Shown: positions 45,360 through 55,692 of the stretch, piece by piece
Layout: the number at the start of each line of letters is the position of its first letter
Numbering within the stretch: position 1 is the stretch's first letter
Assembly: GCA_016712045.1 (NCBI GenBank)
Contig: JADJRV010000016.1
Span: forward strand, 109,401-173,400
DNA length: 64,000 nucleotides
Source of the DNA: Chloracidobacterium sp.
GTDB lineage: Bacteria; Acidobacteriota; Blastocatellia; Pyrinomonadales; Pyrinomonadaceae
Direction: 5' to 3'
Program-made: the position numbers and the translations under genes
Notes under the pieces: model-generated
Seen by the model: the letters and a program-made list of their open reading frames with translations, nothing else
What the model was told of the DNA's origin: nothing
The model's database searches: none

Positions 45360-46032
45360 TCAATCTTTCCAAAGCTCAGGAAACCGTTTTTTCAGTTCCT
45401 CGAGTTTTGGCAGGTCATGATAGACGATATACGGATCATCGGGGTGGAGTTTGAGATAGTCCTGATGATAGGCCTCGGCCTCAAAGAATTTTACCAGGGG
45501 CACGACCTGTGTCACGACCGGTTTTGGAAAACTCTTAGCCGCATCGATCGATCTAATAAAATCCTCGGCAAGGTTTTTCTGCTCATCGTTTACATAAAAT
45601 ATCGCCGAACGATACTGCGTTCCGGTATCCGGCCCCTGACGGTTTAGCTCGGTCGGGTCATGTACGACCGAGAAAAACACCGTCAAAAGCTGTGTACGTG
45701 ACCTTTGTCGGGTCAAACGTAACCTGCACCGCTTCGGCATGGCCGGTGTTGCCGTCGCTGACAAGATCATATTTAGCCGTCCTTGCATCGCCACCCGCGT
45801 AACCCGAACGCGAATCGGTTACACCTTTGACGTGCTCAAATACCGCCTCGACGCCCCAAAAACAACCGCCTGCAAACACAGCCGTCTGCAAGCCTTTGGA
45901 CTCAGTGTTCTCAGCCGCAGGCTGTGCCGGAGCGAGTTCACGCAGGTCGGGCGTTTTGCTCGTAACGGTGCTGCACGCGAGCAGGGTGCTCATCAAAACA
46001 AACGATAAAAATTGAAAAAGTATAGCTGTCAT
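45360..46032 (-). pseudogene. msrA: Peptide-methionine (S)-S-oxide reductase, lipoprotein form, frameshifted
   Basis: MsrA repairs oxidised methionine. The first frame has a lipoprotein signal (MSTLLAC at the lipobox) and the catalytic GGCFWGVEAVFEHVKGV with the reactive Cys, then GYAGG and GHAEAVQV. A shift near 45683 leads to the second frame, with HDPTELNRQGPDTGTQYRS and EAYHQDYL. These are contiguous in the family, so an error is likely. The exported form would protect envelope proteins. ATG 46032 is preceded by AGAGGA. It is divergent from the RidA gene, sharing a 132-nt promoter region. Confidence 0.9.
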
Positions 46033-46164
46033 ATGTCCTCTGCTTATGAATTCGCGCATTCGTTTCAAATCGGATTCAAACTCTAATATACTCAAACTAG
46101 AATAACAGTCCAGCAATGTATTAGATGCCGCTGACGGCTGAAAATATTCCGCATTTATTAAACG

Positions 46165-46587
46165 ATGGCAGATCAAGATCCGATAAATTCATCCAAAGCC
46201 CCCGAACCCGTCGGCCTCTACCCGCACGCACGCCGCGTGGGTAACCTGCTCTTCCTGTCGGGCGTCGGCCCAAGGGAACGTGGAACGAAACAGATACCCG
46301 GCGTCGAGCTCAATGATGCGGGCGAGATAGTTTCGTACGACATCGAAACTCAATGCCGCTCGGTGTTTCAAAATGTGCGGTACATCGTTGAGGATGCGGG
46401 TTCGTCTTGGGAAAAGATCGTCGATGTGACGGTATATTTAACAAATATGAAGGACGATTTCGCGACCTACAACCGCATCTACGCGGAATATTTTGCGGAC
46501 AATCAGCCGTGCCGAACGACCGTCGAGATAAACAAACTGCCCACGCCGATCGCAATCGAATTAAAAGTTATTGCCACAATTGATTAA
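46165..46587 (+). CDS. RidA family protein, likely 2-aminomuconate deaminase
   Basis: A 140-residue RidA/YjgF-type protein with the family hallmarks VGNLLFLSGVGP, VTVYLTNMKDDFATYN and PCRTTVEINKLP. It is longer than standard RidA (about 128) owing to an insert (RERGTKQIPGVELND) of the sort seen in 2-aminomuconate deaminases. That enzyme hydrolyses 2-aminomuconate to 4-oxalocrotonate-type product plus ammonia, following the aldehyde dehydrogenase step. Neighbouring kynurenine-pathway genes support this. It is distinct from general-purpose enamine deaminases by context only. Confidence 0.85.
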   Translation: MADQDPINSSKAPEPVGLYPHARRVGNLLFLSGVGPRERGTKQIPGVELNDAGEIVSYDIETQCRSVFQNVRYIVEDAGSSWEKIVDVTVYLTNMKDDFATYNRIYAEYFADNQPCRTTVEINKLPTPIAIELKVIATID

Positions 46588-46636
46588 TTTCATAACGACG
46601 ACAGACCATCTACATATACATTCAAAGGGGAAATAA

Positions 46637-47680
46637 GTGATACAAACAAAGGGTTACGCGGTCCATGATACGAGTGCAAAGTTTGAGCCGTTCGATTTTG
46701 AACGGCGTGACGTAGGGCCGAGAGATATTTTGATCGACATCCAATACGCAGGAATCTGCCATTCGGACATTCATCAGGCAAAGGGCGAATGGGGAAACTC
46801 GACCTATCCGATGGTGCCCGGACACGAGATCGTCGGCAATGTGACGCAGGTTGGCGATGCGGTTACGAAATTTAAGGTCGGCGACATTGCGGGTATCGGC
46901 TGTTTTGTAGATAGCTGTCGCGAGTGTGTTAATTGCAAGGCCGGTCACGAACAAGCGTGCAAAGTGCATTGTTGCTGGACGTATAACGGTACTGAGATGG
47001 ACGAGACGACGATGACCTTTGGCGGTTATTCGTCAAATTATGTCATTGACGAGGCATACGCACTAAAGGTTGATCCGACGCAGGACCTCAAGGCCGTTGC
47101 TCCGCTGCTTTGCGCCGGAATTACGACCTATTCTCCGCTGCGACGCTTTAAGGTTGGGCCGGGAAGCAAGGTCGGTATTGTCGGCCTCGGCGGGCTAGGG
47201 CATATGGGTGTTAAATTGGCGGTTACGATGGGTGCGGACGTGACCGTTTTTAGCACATCACCATCGAAAGAAGCGGACGCAAAGGCTCTCGGAGCACAGC
47301 ATTTCGTGGTCTCAAAAGACGAAGAGGCGATGGCCGCAGTCGCCGGGACTCTTGATTTTATTCTCGATACTGTTTCGGCGGATCATGACGTCAACGCTTA
47401 TCTGAATCTGCTCGGTTGGGAAGGTACCATGGTTCTCGTTGGCCTGCCTACAGCGCCGATGCCGATCTCAGCATTTAGCCTCATATTCGGTAATCACGGC
47501 CTCGCCGGCTCCGGCATCGGCGGTATTCCCGAGACACAGGAAATGTTGGATTATTGTGCGGAGCACAATATCACATCGGATATTGAACTTATCACGCCCG
47601 ACCAGATCGAGACCGCCTACGACCGTACCGTGAAATCGGACGTTCGTTATCGGTTTGTGATCGATATGCAGAATGCATAA
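46637..47680 (+). CDS. Zinc-dependent alcohol dehydrogenase (cinnamyl/YahK type)
   Basis: A 347-residue medium-chain dehydrogenase. The catalytic zinc ligands are C41, H63 and E64 (GHE); the structural zinc cysteines C94, C97, C100, C108; the nucleotide-binding loop is GLGGLGHMG. The TYPMVPGHEIVG and HCCWTYNG segments match the cinnamyl/aldehyde reductase subgroup that reduces diverse aldehydes with NADPH. GTG start at 46637 after AAAGGGG. It lies inside the kynurenine cluster but has no defined step there; detoxifying aldehyde intermediates is conceivable. It is followed without a gap by the DUF1697 gene. Confidence 0.92.
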   Translation: MIQTKGYAVHDTSAKFEPFDFERRDVGPRDILIDIQYAGICHSDIHQAKGEWGNSTYPMVPGHEIVGNVTQVGDAVTKFKVGDIAGIGCFVDSCRECVNCKAGHEQACKVHCCWTYNGTEMDETTMTFGGYSSNYVIDEAYALKVDPTQDLKAVAPLLCAGITTYSPLRRFKVGPGSKVGIVGLGGLGHMGVKLAVTMGADVTVFSTSPSKEADAKALGAQHFVVSKDEEAMAAVAGTLDFILDTVSADHDVNAYLNLLGWEGTMVLVGLPTAPMPISAFSLIFGNHGLAGSGIGGIPETQEMLDYCAEHNITSDIELITPDQIETAYDRTVKSDVRYRFVIDMQNA

Positions 47681-48210
47681 ATGAGATACGTTGCCCTGCT
47701 GCGCGGCATTAATGTCGGCGGCAATAACATGATCAAGATGGAAACGCTCCGGGCGACTTTTGAGTCGCTCGGGTTTGAAAATGTTAAAAGCTATATCAAC
47801 AGCGGAAATCTAGCCTTTGATGCCGTCAAAAAACCGATGACCGAAAGCTCTCGAAAAGATCCACGACGCCATCGTCAAAGATTTTAGCTTTGATATCTCA
47901 GTAATGGTTCCGCTCGATCGCCGAGATCGAAGAGATCATCGCAAACAACCCTTATGTTGGGCAGTTTGAGAGCGACAAAGAAATACACGTTTTCTTTCTA
48001 GGCAGCGAGCTTACTGCCGAGCAGAAAGATCAGCTCGACGAAAAGGCGAATGACAACGAATTCATCATGGTCGATGGACGAACGGTCTATTACATGCTTA
48101 AGATCAGCATTCTGGACAGTGCATTGGGAAAGGGGTTTCTCGATAAGAAATTAAAAATTGTAAATACGGCCAGAAACTGGCGGACCACAAAGAAATTGGC
48201 GGAGCTATAG
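47681..48210 (+). pseudogene. DUF1697 family protein, frameshifted
   Basis: The start MRYVALLRGINVGGNNMIKM is the DUF1697 signature. After residue ~55 the frame is lost and regained twice (near 47845 and 47910). The remaining family sequence IANNPYVGQFESDKEIHVFFL, YYMLKISILDSA and NTARNWRTTKKLAEL continues to a stop at 48210. Total is about 176 residues, normal for the family. The ATG follows directly on the dehydrogenase stop, implying coupling. Unknown function; breaks are probably sequence errors. Confidence 0.85.
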
Positions 48211-48260
48211 ATTTCACAAGAACATGCATCGAATAGCCATGCGAATGCTTTTTCTCCCAA

Positions 48261-48272
48261 CCCCCCCCCCCC
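48261..48272. repeat. Poly-C tract (12 C)
   Basis: Twelve consecutive C in the 277-nt gap before the 3-hydroxyanthranilate dioxygenase gene. Nothing else was recognised in this gap apart from an AT-rich stretch at 48330-48345. Confidence 0.9.
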
Positions 48273-48487
48273 AACCTAAGTGAATCTTTGTTATCGGACC
48301 CGAATTGGCGCCTCGTGTGGAAAGGTAACCGATAATTTATAATGCATCCTACGCAGCCAGTGATTTTGTAAACAATGGTCAGGTAACGTCGTTAGCGAAC
48401 GTGGGAATGAAGTGTTTCGTACAGGTTTTTATACGACCCCTCGACTGGTAAATTCTCTGATCTTGCAATAAATGGTATTGGTTAAAT

Positions 48488-49012
48488 ATGACGATTCGCC
48501 GCCCTTTCAATTTCAAGCAATGGATCGACGAACACCGTCATCTGCTCAAGCCGCCGGTCGGGAATCAGTGTGTTTATGACGACGACGATTTTATCGTGAT
48601 GGTCGTCGGCGGGCCGAATTCGCGAAAAGATTATCACTGGGATGAGGGCGAGGAGCTTTTTTATCAGCTCGAAGGTGATATCAAGGTCCAGATCCAGGAA
48701 GACGGCAAGGCGGTCGAGGTCCCGATCCGCGAGGGGGAAATGTTTCTGCTCCCGCCGCGTATTCCGCACAATCCGATCCGTGGTGCGAACACCATCGGCC
48801 TCGTTATCGAACGCAAACGCCACGAAGGCGAACTCGACGGCCTTCTCTGGTTCTGCGAAAACTGCAACGAAAAGCTGTACGAAGAGTATTTTCAGCTAGA
48901 CGACATCACCACCCAATTCCAAGGCGTGTTCAAAAGATTTTACGGCGACGAAGACCTCAGAACTTGTAAAGCCTGTAACGCGATAATGACCCCGCCGCCG
49001 GTCGCTTCATGA
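48488..49012 (+). CDS. 3-hydroxyanthranilate 3,4-dioxygenase
   Basis: A 174-residue cupin that opens the ring of 3-hydroxyanthranilate to 2-amino-3-carboxymuconate semialdehyde using Fe(II) and O2. The iron ligands are H50 (DYHWDEGEE), E56 and H94 (RIPHNPIR). The bacterial form's rubredoxin-like second metal site is present as C123/C126 and C160/C163. Length and both sites match the bacterial NbaC/KynA-type enzymes, so confidence is high. It sits between the RidA/dehydrogenase pair and the ACMS decarboxylase on the same strand, in line with the pathway order. Confidence 0.95.
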   Translation: MTIRRPFNFKQWIDEHRHLLKPPVGNQCVYDDDDFIVMVVGGPNSRKDYHWDEGEELFYQLEGDIKVQIQEDGKAVEVPIREGEMFLLPPRIPHNPIRGANTIGLVIERKRHEGELDGLLWFCENCNEKLYEEYFQLDDITTQFQGVFKRFYGDEDLRTCKACNAIMTPPPVAS

Positions 49013-49523
49013 TCCGGGTTTATCCTCCCCGCTTACAAATAAATTGAGCAGTGGAAAAATATGCCAAAGATAATCACGCGGCGAATCGCGGCGGTGCGGT
49101 GGCGGCGGAGAAATGCTTGTTTACGGGTGACACGGTGATGCGGAGAAACGTGGGCGAAAACAGCGTTTTTTTTTTTGATACACCCGGAAACACTGACGAG
49201 AATACTTTCAAAGGTCGACCGAGATTGGCCGAACGATCAAAAGTGGGATTTCGATACGCCTGCGTGTTTCAAAACAACACGCACGAAAATCACATTGATC
49301 AGGCTGTTAATTAGCCATTTTTAGCCAAATTGCGGCTTTTAATTGCGTTTTTGATATTTTGGCTATCCGTTTTGTAAAGTTTTGTAAACTTCCCATTCTC
49401 CCCCCGTATTAGTTGCGTAATCTGCGTGACTATCCTAAATTGATAGCGTTCCAATAACATTTGGCTACTGCGGTAAATGTAGCCGATATAACCCTTGTTT
49501 CTTTCTTGAGGATATTAAAGATC
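49013..49523 (+). other. 511-nt stretch without a convincing gene
   Basis: It holds an 87-codon open frame (from 49051) whose product has no recognisable features and which contains a run of nine T. I treat it as non-coding. A GAGG at 49508 may serve the following gene. No strong promoter, hairpin or repeat was seen. Confidence 0.4.
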
Positions 49524-52500
49524 ATGAACATTCTTCGTGCGACCTGGAAGGTTTGCGTTTGCTCGCTATTACTATTGACTGCCGTTTCATTTTCCGTGGC
49601 TCAGGAAAAGCCAAAGGACAAAACCAAAGCAACCCCATCCCCAACGCCCGCTCCCGCGGCTAAAAAGACCTTGCAAGGTGCGATGGCAGGTATGCGTTTT
49701 CGCGAGATCGGGCCGGCGACGATGGGCGGCCGGATCAACGACATCGAGGTCGTAAGCTCTGATTCGCGCGTCATTTACGCCGCGACTGCGGCGGGCGGCA
49801 TACTCAAATCCGTAAACGGCGGCACGTCCTGGACCGTGATATTTGATAAAGAAACGGTTCCTAGCGTTGGCGACATTGCGATCACGCCGTCAAATCCGTC
49901 GATACTTTGGGCGGGTACAGGCGAGTCGAATAACCGTCAAAGTTCGTCTTGGGGCAACGGTATTTACAAGTCGATGGATGCCGGTAAGACTGGAAAAATA
50001 TGGGCCTCGAAAAACGATGGCCATCGCACGCGTGGTTGTACATCCGACGAATCCGGACATTGTCTATGTCGCCGCGACCGGAAACCTCTGGGCGGCGAGC
50101 CCCGAACGCGGCGTTTATCGCACTATGGACGGCGGTAAAACTTGGGCATTGGTCCTAAAGGTCAACGAAGATAGCGGCGCGACCGACATCGCGATCGATA
50201 CCGAAAGTCCGACGATATTGTACGCGGCAATGTACCAGCGACGCCGTACGGTTTTCGGATTTAACGGCAGCGGCGAAGGAAGTGCGTTATATAAAACAAA
50301 TGACGGCGGCGACACGTGGACAAAGATCACAAAAGGTATGCCGTACGACGCGGAAAATGCTCCAACGCCACGCCCCGAAGGGTTTTCGGAAACTGGCCGT
50401 AACGCTATCGCCATTTACGCAAAAGACACGAATATCGTCTATGCAATGGTCGAGCACGCGAACGGAGGCATCTATCGCTCGAACGACAAGGGTGAGACAT
50501 GGACGCGAATGAGCAATATCGACGCCAATCCGCGACCGATGTATTTCAGTCAGATACGGATCGATCCGAATAACGACCAACGTCTTTGGATCGCAGGCGT
50601 GACTATGCAGTATTCGGACGACGGAGGCAAGACCTGGACCGGCAACTTTTCTCGTGCTCCGCACGCTGATACGCATGGTCTCTGGATCAACCCAAAAGAT
50701 TCAAACCACATTATCCAAGGCAACGATGGCGGTATCAATATAAGCTACGATCGCGGCGTTACGTGGGACTATGCCAACACCGTACCCATTGGGCAATTTT
50801 ACGAGGTTGGTGCTGATAACAGCATGCCTTATAAGATCTGTGGTGGATTGCAAGATAACAACGCCTGGTGCGGCCCGAGCATGTCGTTCAACCCCCGCGG
50901 CATTACCAATGACGATTGGTACACGATCGGCGGCGGCGACGGCTTTTATGCTCAGCCCGACCCGAATGATCCTGACATCGTATATACCGAGTCGCAGGAC
51001 GGCAATGTGCTCCGCCGGAACGTAAAAACAGGCGAGAGCAAGAGTATCCGCCCACGCGAAGACGAAGGCGAAAAGAATTATCGTTTTCATTGGAATTCGC
51101 CGATCGTTATCTCGACGTTTGACCGAAACACGATCTATTACGGGGGTAATTTCCTCTTCAAATCAACGAATCGCGGCGATAGTTGGGTGAAAATAGGCGG
51201 TGAACTAACGACCAACGTTGACCGCAACACTCTGCCGATCATGGGCAAGGTTCCGGATAAAAATACGCGTTCGCGGCACGATGGCGTCCAGCAATTTCCG
51301 GCGATCACGACGATCTCAGAATCCCCTGTCAATAAAAATGTTCTGTGGGCCGGAACCGACGATGGCAATTTACAGGTAACACGTGATTCGGTTTCGTGGA
51401 AAAATGTGTCGGACAAAGTGCCCGGATTGCCAAAAGGAACCTTTGTCAGCCGCGTCGTTGCCTCGCGTGAAAACGAAGGGACGGCGTATGCGACCTTTGA
51501 TGGGCATCGCAGTGGCGATTTTAAGGTCTATGTCTATATGACCTCCGATTACGGCGAGACTTGGCGGTCTATCTCGTCAAATCTGCCGCAAAACAACGGG
51601 GTGGTCAACGTTATTCGTGAGCATCCGCGTAATCCCAGCCTGTTGTTTGTAGGAACTGAGTTTGGACTGTTTGCTTCGTACGACCGCGGCGGCAATTGGA
51701 CACAGATCAAACAAAATCTGCCGACTGTGCCGGTCGATGACATTCTAATCCATCCGCGTGATAACGATCTGATCCTCGGCACACACGGACGCTCGATCTG
51801 GGTGATGGACGATATCACGCCGCTCCAACAGACCAATGATGCGATGCTTAATGAGAGCATCTATCTTTTTGATACGCGTCAGGCGATAAATTGGAGGACG
51901 TGGAATAACAAGCCGCTTACGTCTGACAAGGCCTTTTATGGCCAAAACCCGCCGAACGGAGCGATGATCAACTTTTATCTAAAAGAACCACTGGGTGAAA
52001 AAGATACTATCGCCATCACCATTCAGGATGCAGCCGGAGCAACGGTCAGAACTATCAACTGTACACGTCCAAATCCGCAGGCACCGGCGGCACCGCAAGG
52101 CGGACAGGGCGGTGGCGGAGGCGGATTTGGTGGCTTTGGCGGCGGACAGCAGCAATGCAACGCCGTGCCCGGGTTTAACCGTTATGTTTGGGATCTACGC
52201 TCAAGACCAGCTGGCCCTCAATTGCCCACTACAGGCGGCGGAGGTGGCGGCGGCGGCGGTTTTGGAGGAGCACTCGCGACTCTCGGATTCCGCGTCGATC
52301 CGGGTGACTACACGGTCAAGATCAAGCTTGGCGAAAAGGAAATGTCCAAGTCGCTAAAGGTCATTGACGATCCGCGAGTCGTTTTTCTGCTGAGGACCGT
52401 GCCAAGAAAAAGGCGGCCTTGGCCAAACTGCAGCCGCTGATCATGCAATCGTCGCTTGCTCAATTTACCATCGTTGGCCTGCGTGCCAATCGCAATACGG

Positions 52501-52949
52501 TTATCGAAGGCTGGAAACGCCCCGGCACGGCACAGCCGCCTGAGAACGTGAAAAAGGCCGCCGAGGATCTGCTCAAAAAGATAGATACGGCCTATGTTAA
52601 CTGGGGCACACCGCCTTCGATGGTGAGCAACATCAGCCAGGCCGGGCCTCCGCTGGTTGAGTTGCCGACGCCGCTCAATCAACGCGTTGCTCAGCTTGCC
52701 TTTGCGATCGAGGGCGCGTCAAATGCACCGACAGATTTTGAGTTGGCACAGATCGAGATCCTGTTAAAACGGATACCGGTCGCCTCTGACGAGGTTCGTA
52801 AGCTCGTCAGCGAGGATCTTGCCGCTCGTAATGCAATGATGGCCGAGGCTAAGATACCATATGTCGCTGTCCCGTCGATCGGCGGGGGTGGCGGTGGTGG
52901 ACGCCGTCCGCCGGTCGAGGACAATGACCGCGACCAGATCGAACCCTGA
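49524..52949 (+). pseudogene. Exported VPS10/sortilin-like BNR propeller protein, frameshifted
   Basis: One protein of about 1140 residues: signal peptide (hydrophobic stretch ending SVAQ), a Lys/Pro/Thr linker, then many BNR/Asp-box repeats (SVNGGTSWTVI, TMDGGKTWALV, KTNDGGDTWTKI) forming a ten-bladed VPS10-like propeller, a Gly-rich low-complexity stretch (around 52,100-52,270) and a helical C-terminal region. Shifts lie near 50000 and at a T run near 52385; the fold is continuous across both. This family is common in Acidobacteria and is usually annotated as a glycosyl hydrolase without proof. It interrupts the kynurenine genes but has no evident step there. Confidence 0.85.
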
Positions 52950-53045
52950 TGTTTTAACCAACATTGGTTTTGAGGGCACGGATAGCTTATAGGCGATTCC
53001 GTGCCTTTCTTTTGTATAGTCGGCAACTAAAGCTAAAATAAAGAA

Positions 53046-54055
53046 ATGCTCAAGATCGACGTTCACACGCACATCCTGCCGAGGGATATCCCTAAGTGGA
53101 AAGACAGTTTTGGCTATGGCGGCTTTATTGGGCTCGATCATTACAAACCGTGCTGTGCCAAGATGGTGCGCGACGACGGTACACAGTTTCGCGATGTTGA
53201 GGAAAACTGCTGGGAGGCCGAGAAGCGTATCGAGGAATGTGATGAGTCTGGCGTCGATATACAAGTGCTCTCGACGGTGCCGGTAATGTTCAACTACTGG
53301 GCAAAGCCTAACGACGGAGCCGAAACCGCACGATTTCTAAATGATCATATCGCTGAGATCGTGACTAAGTTTCCAAAGCGCTTTGTCGGACTCGGGACTG
53401 TGCCCATGCAGGATACAAAGTTGGCCGTGACGGAGCTAAAACGCTGCAAAGACATCGGTCTGGCCGGTGTTCAGATCGGGACAAATGTTAACCAACTAAA
53501 TCTAGGAGAGCCGCAGTTCTTCGATATTTTTGCGGCCTGTCAGGAACTCGGCATGGCCATCTTTGTTCACCCGTGGGACATGGCGGGCGAAAAAGATATG
53601 CAGAAATACTGGCTGCCGTGGCTGGTCGGTATGCCGGCAGAAGTCTCACGCGATCTGTTCGCTGATCTTTCGGGCGTGCTGAGCGGCTGCCCGACTTGCG
53701 AATATGTTTTGCACACGGCGGGGGTTCATTTCCCTCGACCATCGGACGTATCGAGCACGGGTTTGATGTCAGACCCGATCTTTGTGCGGTCGATAATCTA
53801 CACAGTCCTAGGAAGTATTTGAGCCGGATGTATTTCGACGCCCTCGTCCATGACGGAGCAGCGCTCGACTATTTAATAGACCTTGTCGGGGCCAATCAGA
53901 TCGCTATGGGCAGCGACTATCCGTTCCCGCTCGGTGAGCTTGAGCCGGGTAAACTGATCGAAAATTCCGGTTATGACGACGAAACAAAGGCAAAATTGCT
54001 GCATTTGTCGGCTTTATCTTGGCTCTGTTTGAATAGAAATGACTTGACTAGCTAG
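53046..54055 (+). pseudogene. 2-amino-3-carboxymuconate-6-semialdehyde decarboxylase, frameshifted
   Basis: An amidohydrolase-fold zinc enzyme that decarboxylates ACMS, the product of 3-hydroxyanthranilate dioxygenase. The first frame has the metal pair HTH (H7, H9), the ACMSD-specific LSTVPVMFNYWAKP, GLGTVPMQD and FVHPWDMAG. A shift near 53680-53700 joins the second, with HGGGSFPSTIGRIEHGF and the catalytic Asp in MGSDYPFPLGE. The last residues also look slightly off frame. Combined length is about 336 residues, as expected. Breaks are probably errors. Starts 96 nt after the BNR gene. Confidence 0.9.
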
Positions 54056-54079
54056 TCTGACTAGAATTATCATCAGAAT

Positions 54080-54298
54080 ATGAAAGTCAGCGTATATGAA
54101 GCAAAATCTAAGCTGAGCCAGATGATAAATACAGCTCTCGATGGAGAAGAGGTTGTCATAACCCGCAATGGCAAGGACACCGTGAAGCTAATGCCCGTTC
54201 CGAAGAAAAATAACGACTGGATCGGTATGTACGAAGGGCAGATCATTATTCACGATGATTTTGACGAACCGTTAGAAGAGTTTGAGGCATTCAGTTGA
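54080..54298 (+). CDS. Phd/YefM-family antitoxin
   Basis: A 72-residue protein of the Phd/YefM (prevent-host-death) type: the DNA-binding N-terminus KVSVYEAKSKLSQMINTALDGEEVVITRNGK followed by a toxin-neutralising acidic tail (DFDEPLEEFEAF). The TTG start of a PIN-domain toxin overlaps its stop codon, the standard TA arrangement. Its toxin is truncated (see next entry), so this may be an orphan antitoxin. Confidence 0.88.
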   Translation: MKVSVYEAKSKLSQMINTALDGEEVVITRNGKDTVKLMPVPKKNNDWIGMYEGQIIIHDDFDEPLEEFEAFS

Positions 54299-54471
54299 GT
54301 ATCCTAATCGACACGCATGTATTCCTTTGGGCCGCCGGCGTTGGCGGGCGGCTATCAGAAAGTGCGAAGACGCTGCTGACCGAGTCGGGACAGCCGGTCT
54401 TCTTTTCGGCGGCAAGCGCCTGGGAAATAGCAATCAAATGGTCGAAAGGGCGGCTGCTTTCATTTCCCTGA
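54295..54471 (+). pseudogene. PIN-domain toxin, 3'-truncated
   Basis: The first 58 residues of a VapC/PIN RNase: SILIDTHVFLWAAG (first acidic active-site residue Asp) and the SAASAWEIAIKWSKG motif (second acidic residue). Normal length is about 130; the remaining half, with the other catalytic acids, is missing. From about 54455 the sequence is instead the body of kynureninase. The product would be inactive. Confidence 0.85.
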
Positions 54472-54520
54472 GGTTAGCGGCGGTGAGCCGATCTATTTTA
54501 CAGGTAACTCGCTTGGGCTG

Positions 54521-55639
54521 ATGCCAAAGACGGCTCGTGCTTACGTCGAGCAGGAGCTTGCCGACTGGGAGCGGTTTGCGGTCGAGGGGCATGTTCACGC
54601 AAAAAATCCTTGGCTACCGTATCACGAATTCCTGACCGAGCAAATGGCAGCTATTGTCGGTGCAAAGCCCGTCGAGACGGTCGTGATGAATTCGCTGACG
54701 GTCAATCTACATCTACTGCTTGTCTCGTTTTATCGACCGACCCGCGAGCGGTACAAGATCGTAATTGAAAAAGGCGCATTTCCGTCTGACCAATATGCTG
54801 TTGCTTCGCAGCTAAAGTTTCATGGGCTTGATCCGAGTGATGCGTTGATCGAGCTCACCCCACGCCATGGCGAATCGACTCTTCGCACCGAGGACATCAT
54901 TGAAACCATCAACCGAGAAGCTGCGTCGATCGCTCTTGTCATGCTCGGCGGCGTTAATTATTACACCGGACAAGCTTTTGATATGAAGGCGATCACCGAG
55001 GCGGGACACAAAGCGGGTGCGGTCGTCGGATTTGACCTTGCTCATGCCGCGGGCAATCTTGAGCTGAAAATGCACGATTGGGATGTCGATTTTGCCGCGT
55101 GGTGCTCGTATAAATATTTGAATGGTGGACCCGGGGCGGTTGGCGGAGCGTTTGTTCACGAGCGTCATGCAAACAGCTTTGACCTGCCGCGTTTTGCCGG
55201 TTGGTGGGGTCACGATAAAGCTACGCGTTTCCTGATGGGCCCGGAATTTCACCCGCTTGCCGGGGCCGAAGGTTGGCAGATATCCAACCCGCCGATCCTG
55301 CAGATGGCTGCACTGCGTGCGTCCCTTGAAATATTTGCGGAGGCTGGAATGACAGCATTACGGAAAAAGAGCAAAAAATTGACCGGCTATCTCGAGACGT
55401 TGATCAATGAGATCGATGACGCTCGAATTTCGTTAGTTACCCCCAAAGACCCTGATCAACGCGGCTGTCAGCTCTCGATCCGTGTCGAAGATAAAAAACT
55501 GCACGAACAGATCGTGTCGCAAGGGGTCTTTGCGGATTGGCGCGAGCCCAATGTGATTCGCGTCGCTCCCGTACCGCTGTATAATAGTTTTGCGGATGTT
55601 TGTCGTTTTGCTGAGATACTTAGGTCCGCCTTGAAATAG
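54521..55639 (+). CDS. kynU: Kynureninase, N-terminally incomplete
   Basis: A PLP enzyme splitting 3-hydroxykynurenine to 3-hydroxyanthranilate and alanine. The ATG gives 372 residues with SLTVNLHLL, the cofactor-binding GFDLAHAAGN, the Schiff-base Lys in WCSYKYLNGGPG, and FAGWWGHD. Family similarity extends upstream in the same frame through EPIYFTGNSLGLMP back to FHFPEV at about 54452, but no usable start codon lies there and the first ~25 family residues are absent. The upstream DNA is the PIN toxin, so the gene was fused to it by deletion or misassembly. Formate dehydrogenase follows 53 nt later. Confidence 0.9.
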   Translation: MPKTARAYVEQELADWERFAVEGHVHAKNPWLPYHEFLTEQMAAIVGAKPVETVVMNSLTVNLHLLLVSFYRPTRERYKIVIEKGAFPSDQYAVASQLKFHGLDPSDALIELTPRHGESTLRTEDIIETINREAASIALVMLGGVNYYTGQAFDMKAITEAGHKAGAVVGFDLAHAAGNLELKMHDWDVDFAAWCSYKYLNGGPGAVGGAFVHERHANSFDLPRFAGWWGHDKATRFLMGPEFHPLAGAEGWQISNPPILQMAALRASLEIFAEAGMTALRKKSKKLTGYLETLINEIDDARISLVTPKDPDQRGCQLSIRVEDKKLHEQIVSQGVFADWREPNVIRVAPVPLYNSFADVCRFAEILRSALK

Positions 55640-55692
55640 TTAAGGTTGGCGGCAACCTAGTCTGGTGTTTAGGCGAAAGTGGGAGGGGCAAT

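Noticed and set aside
49051..49314. An 87-codon open frame between the dioxygenase and the BNR gene
   Set aside because: No ribosome binding site, no recognisable composition; includes a T9 run.
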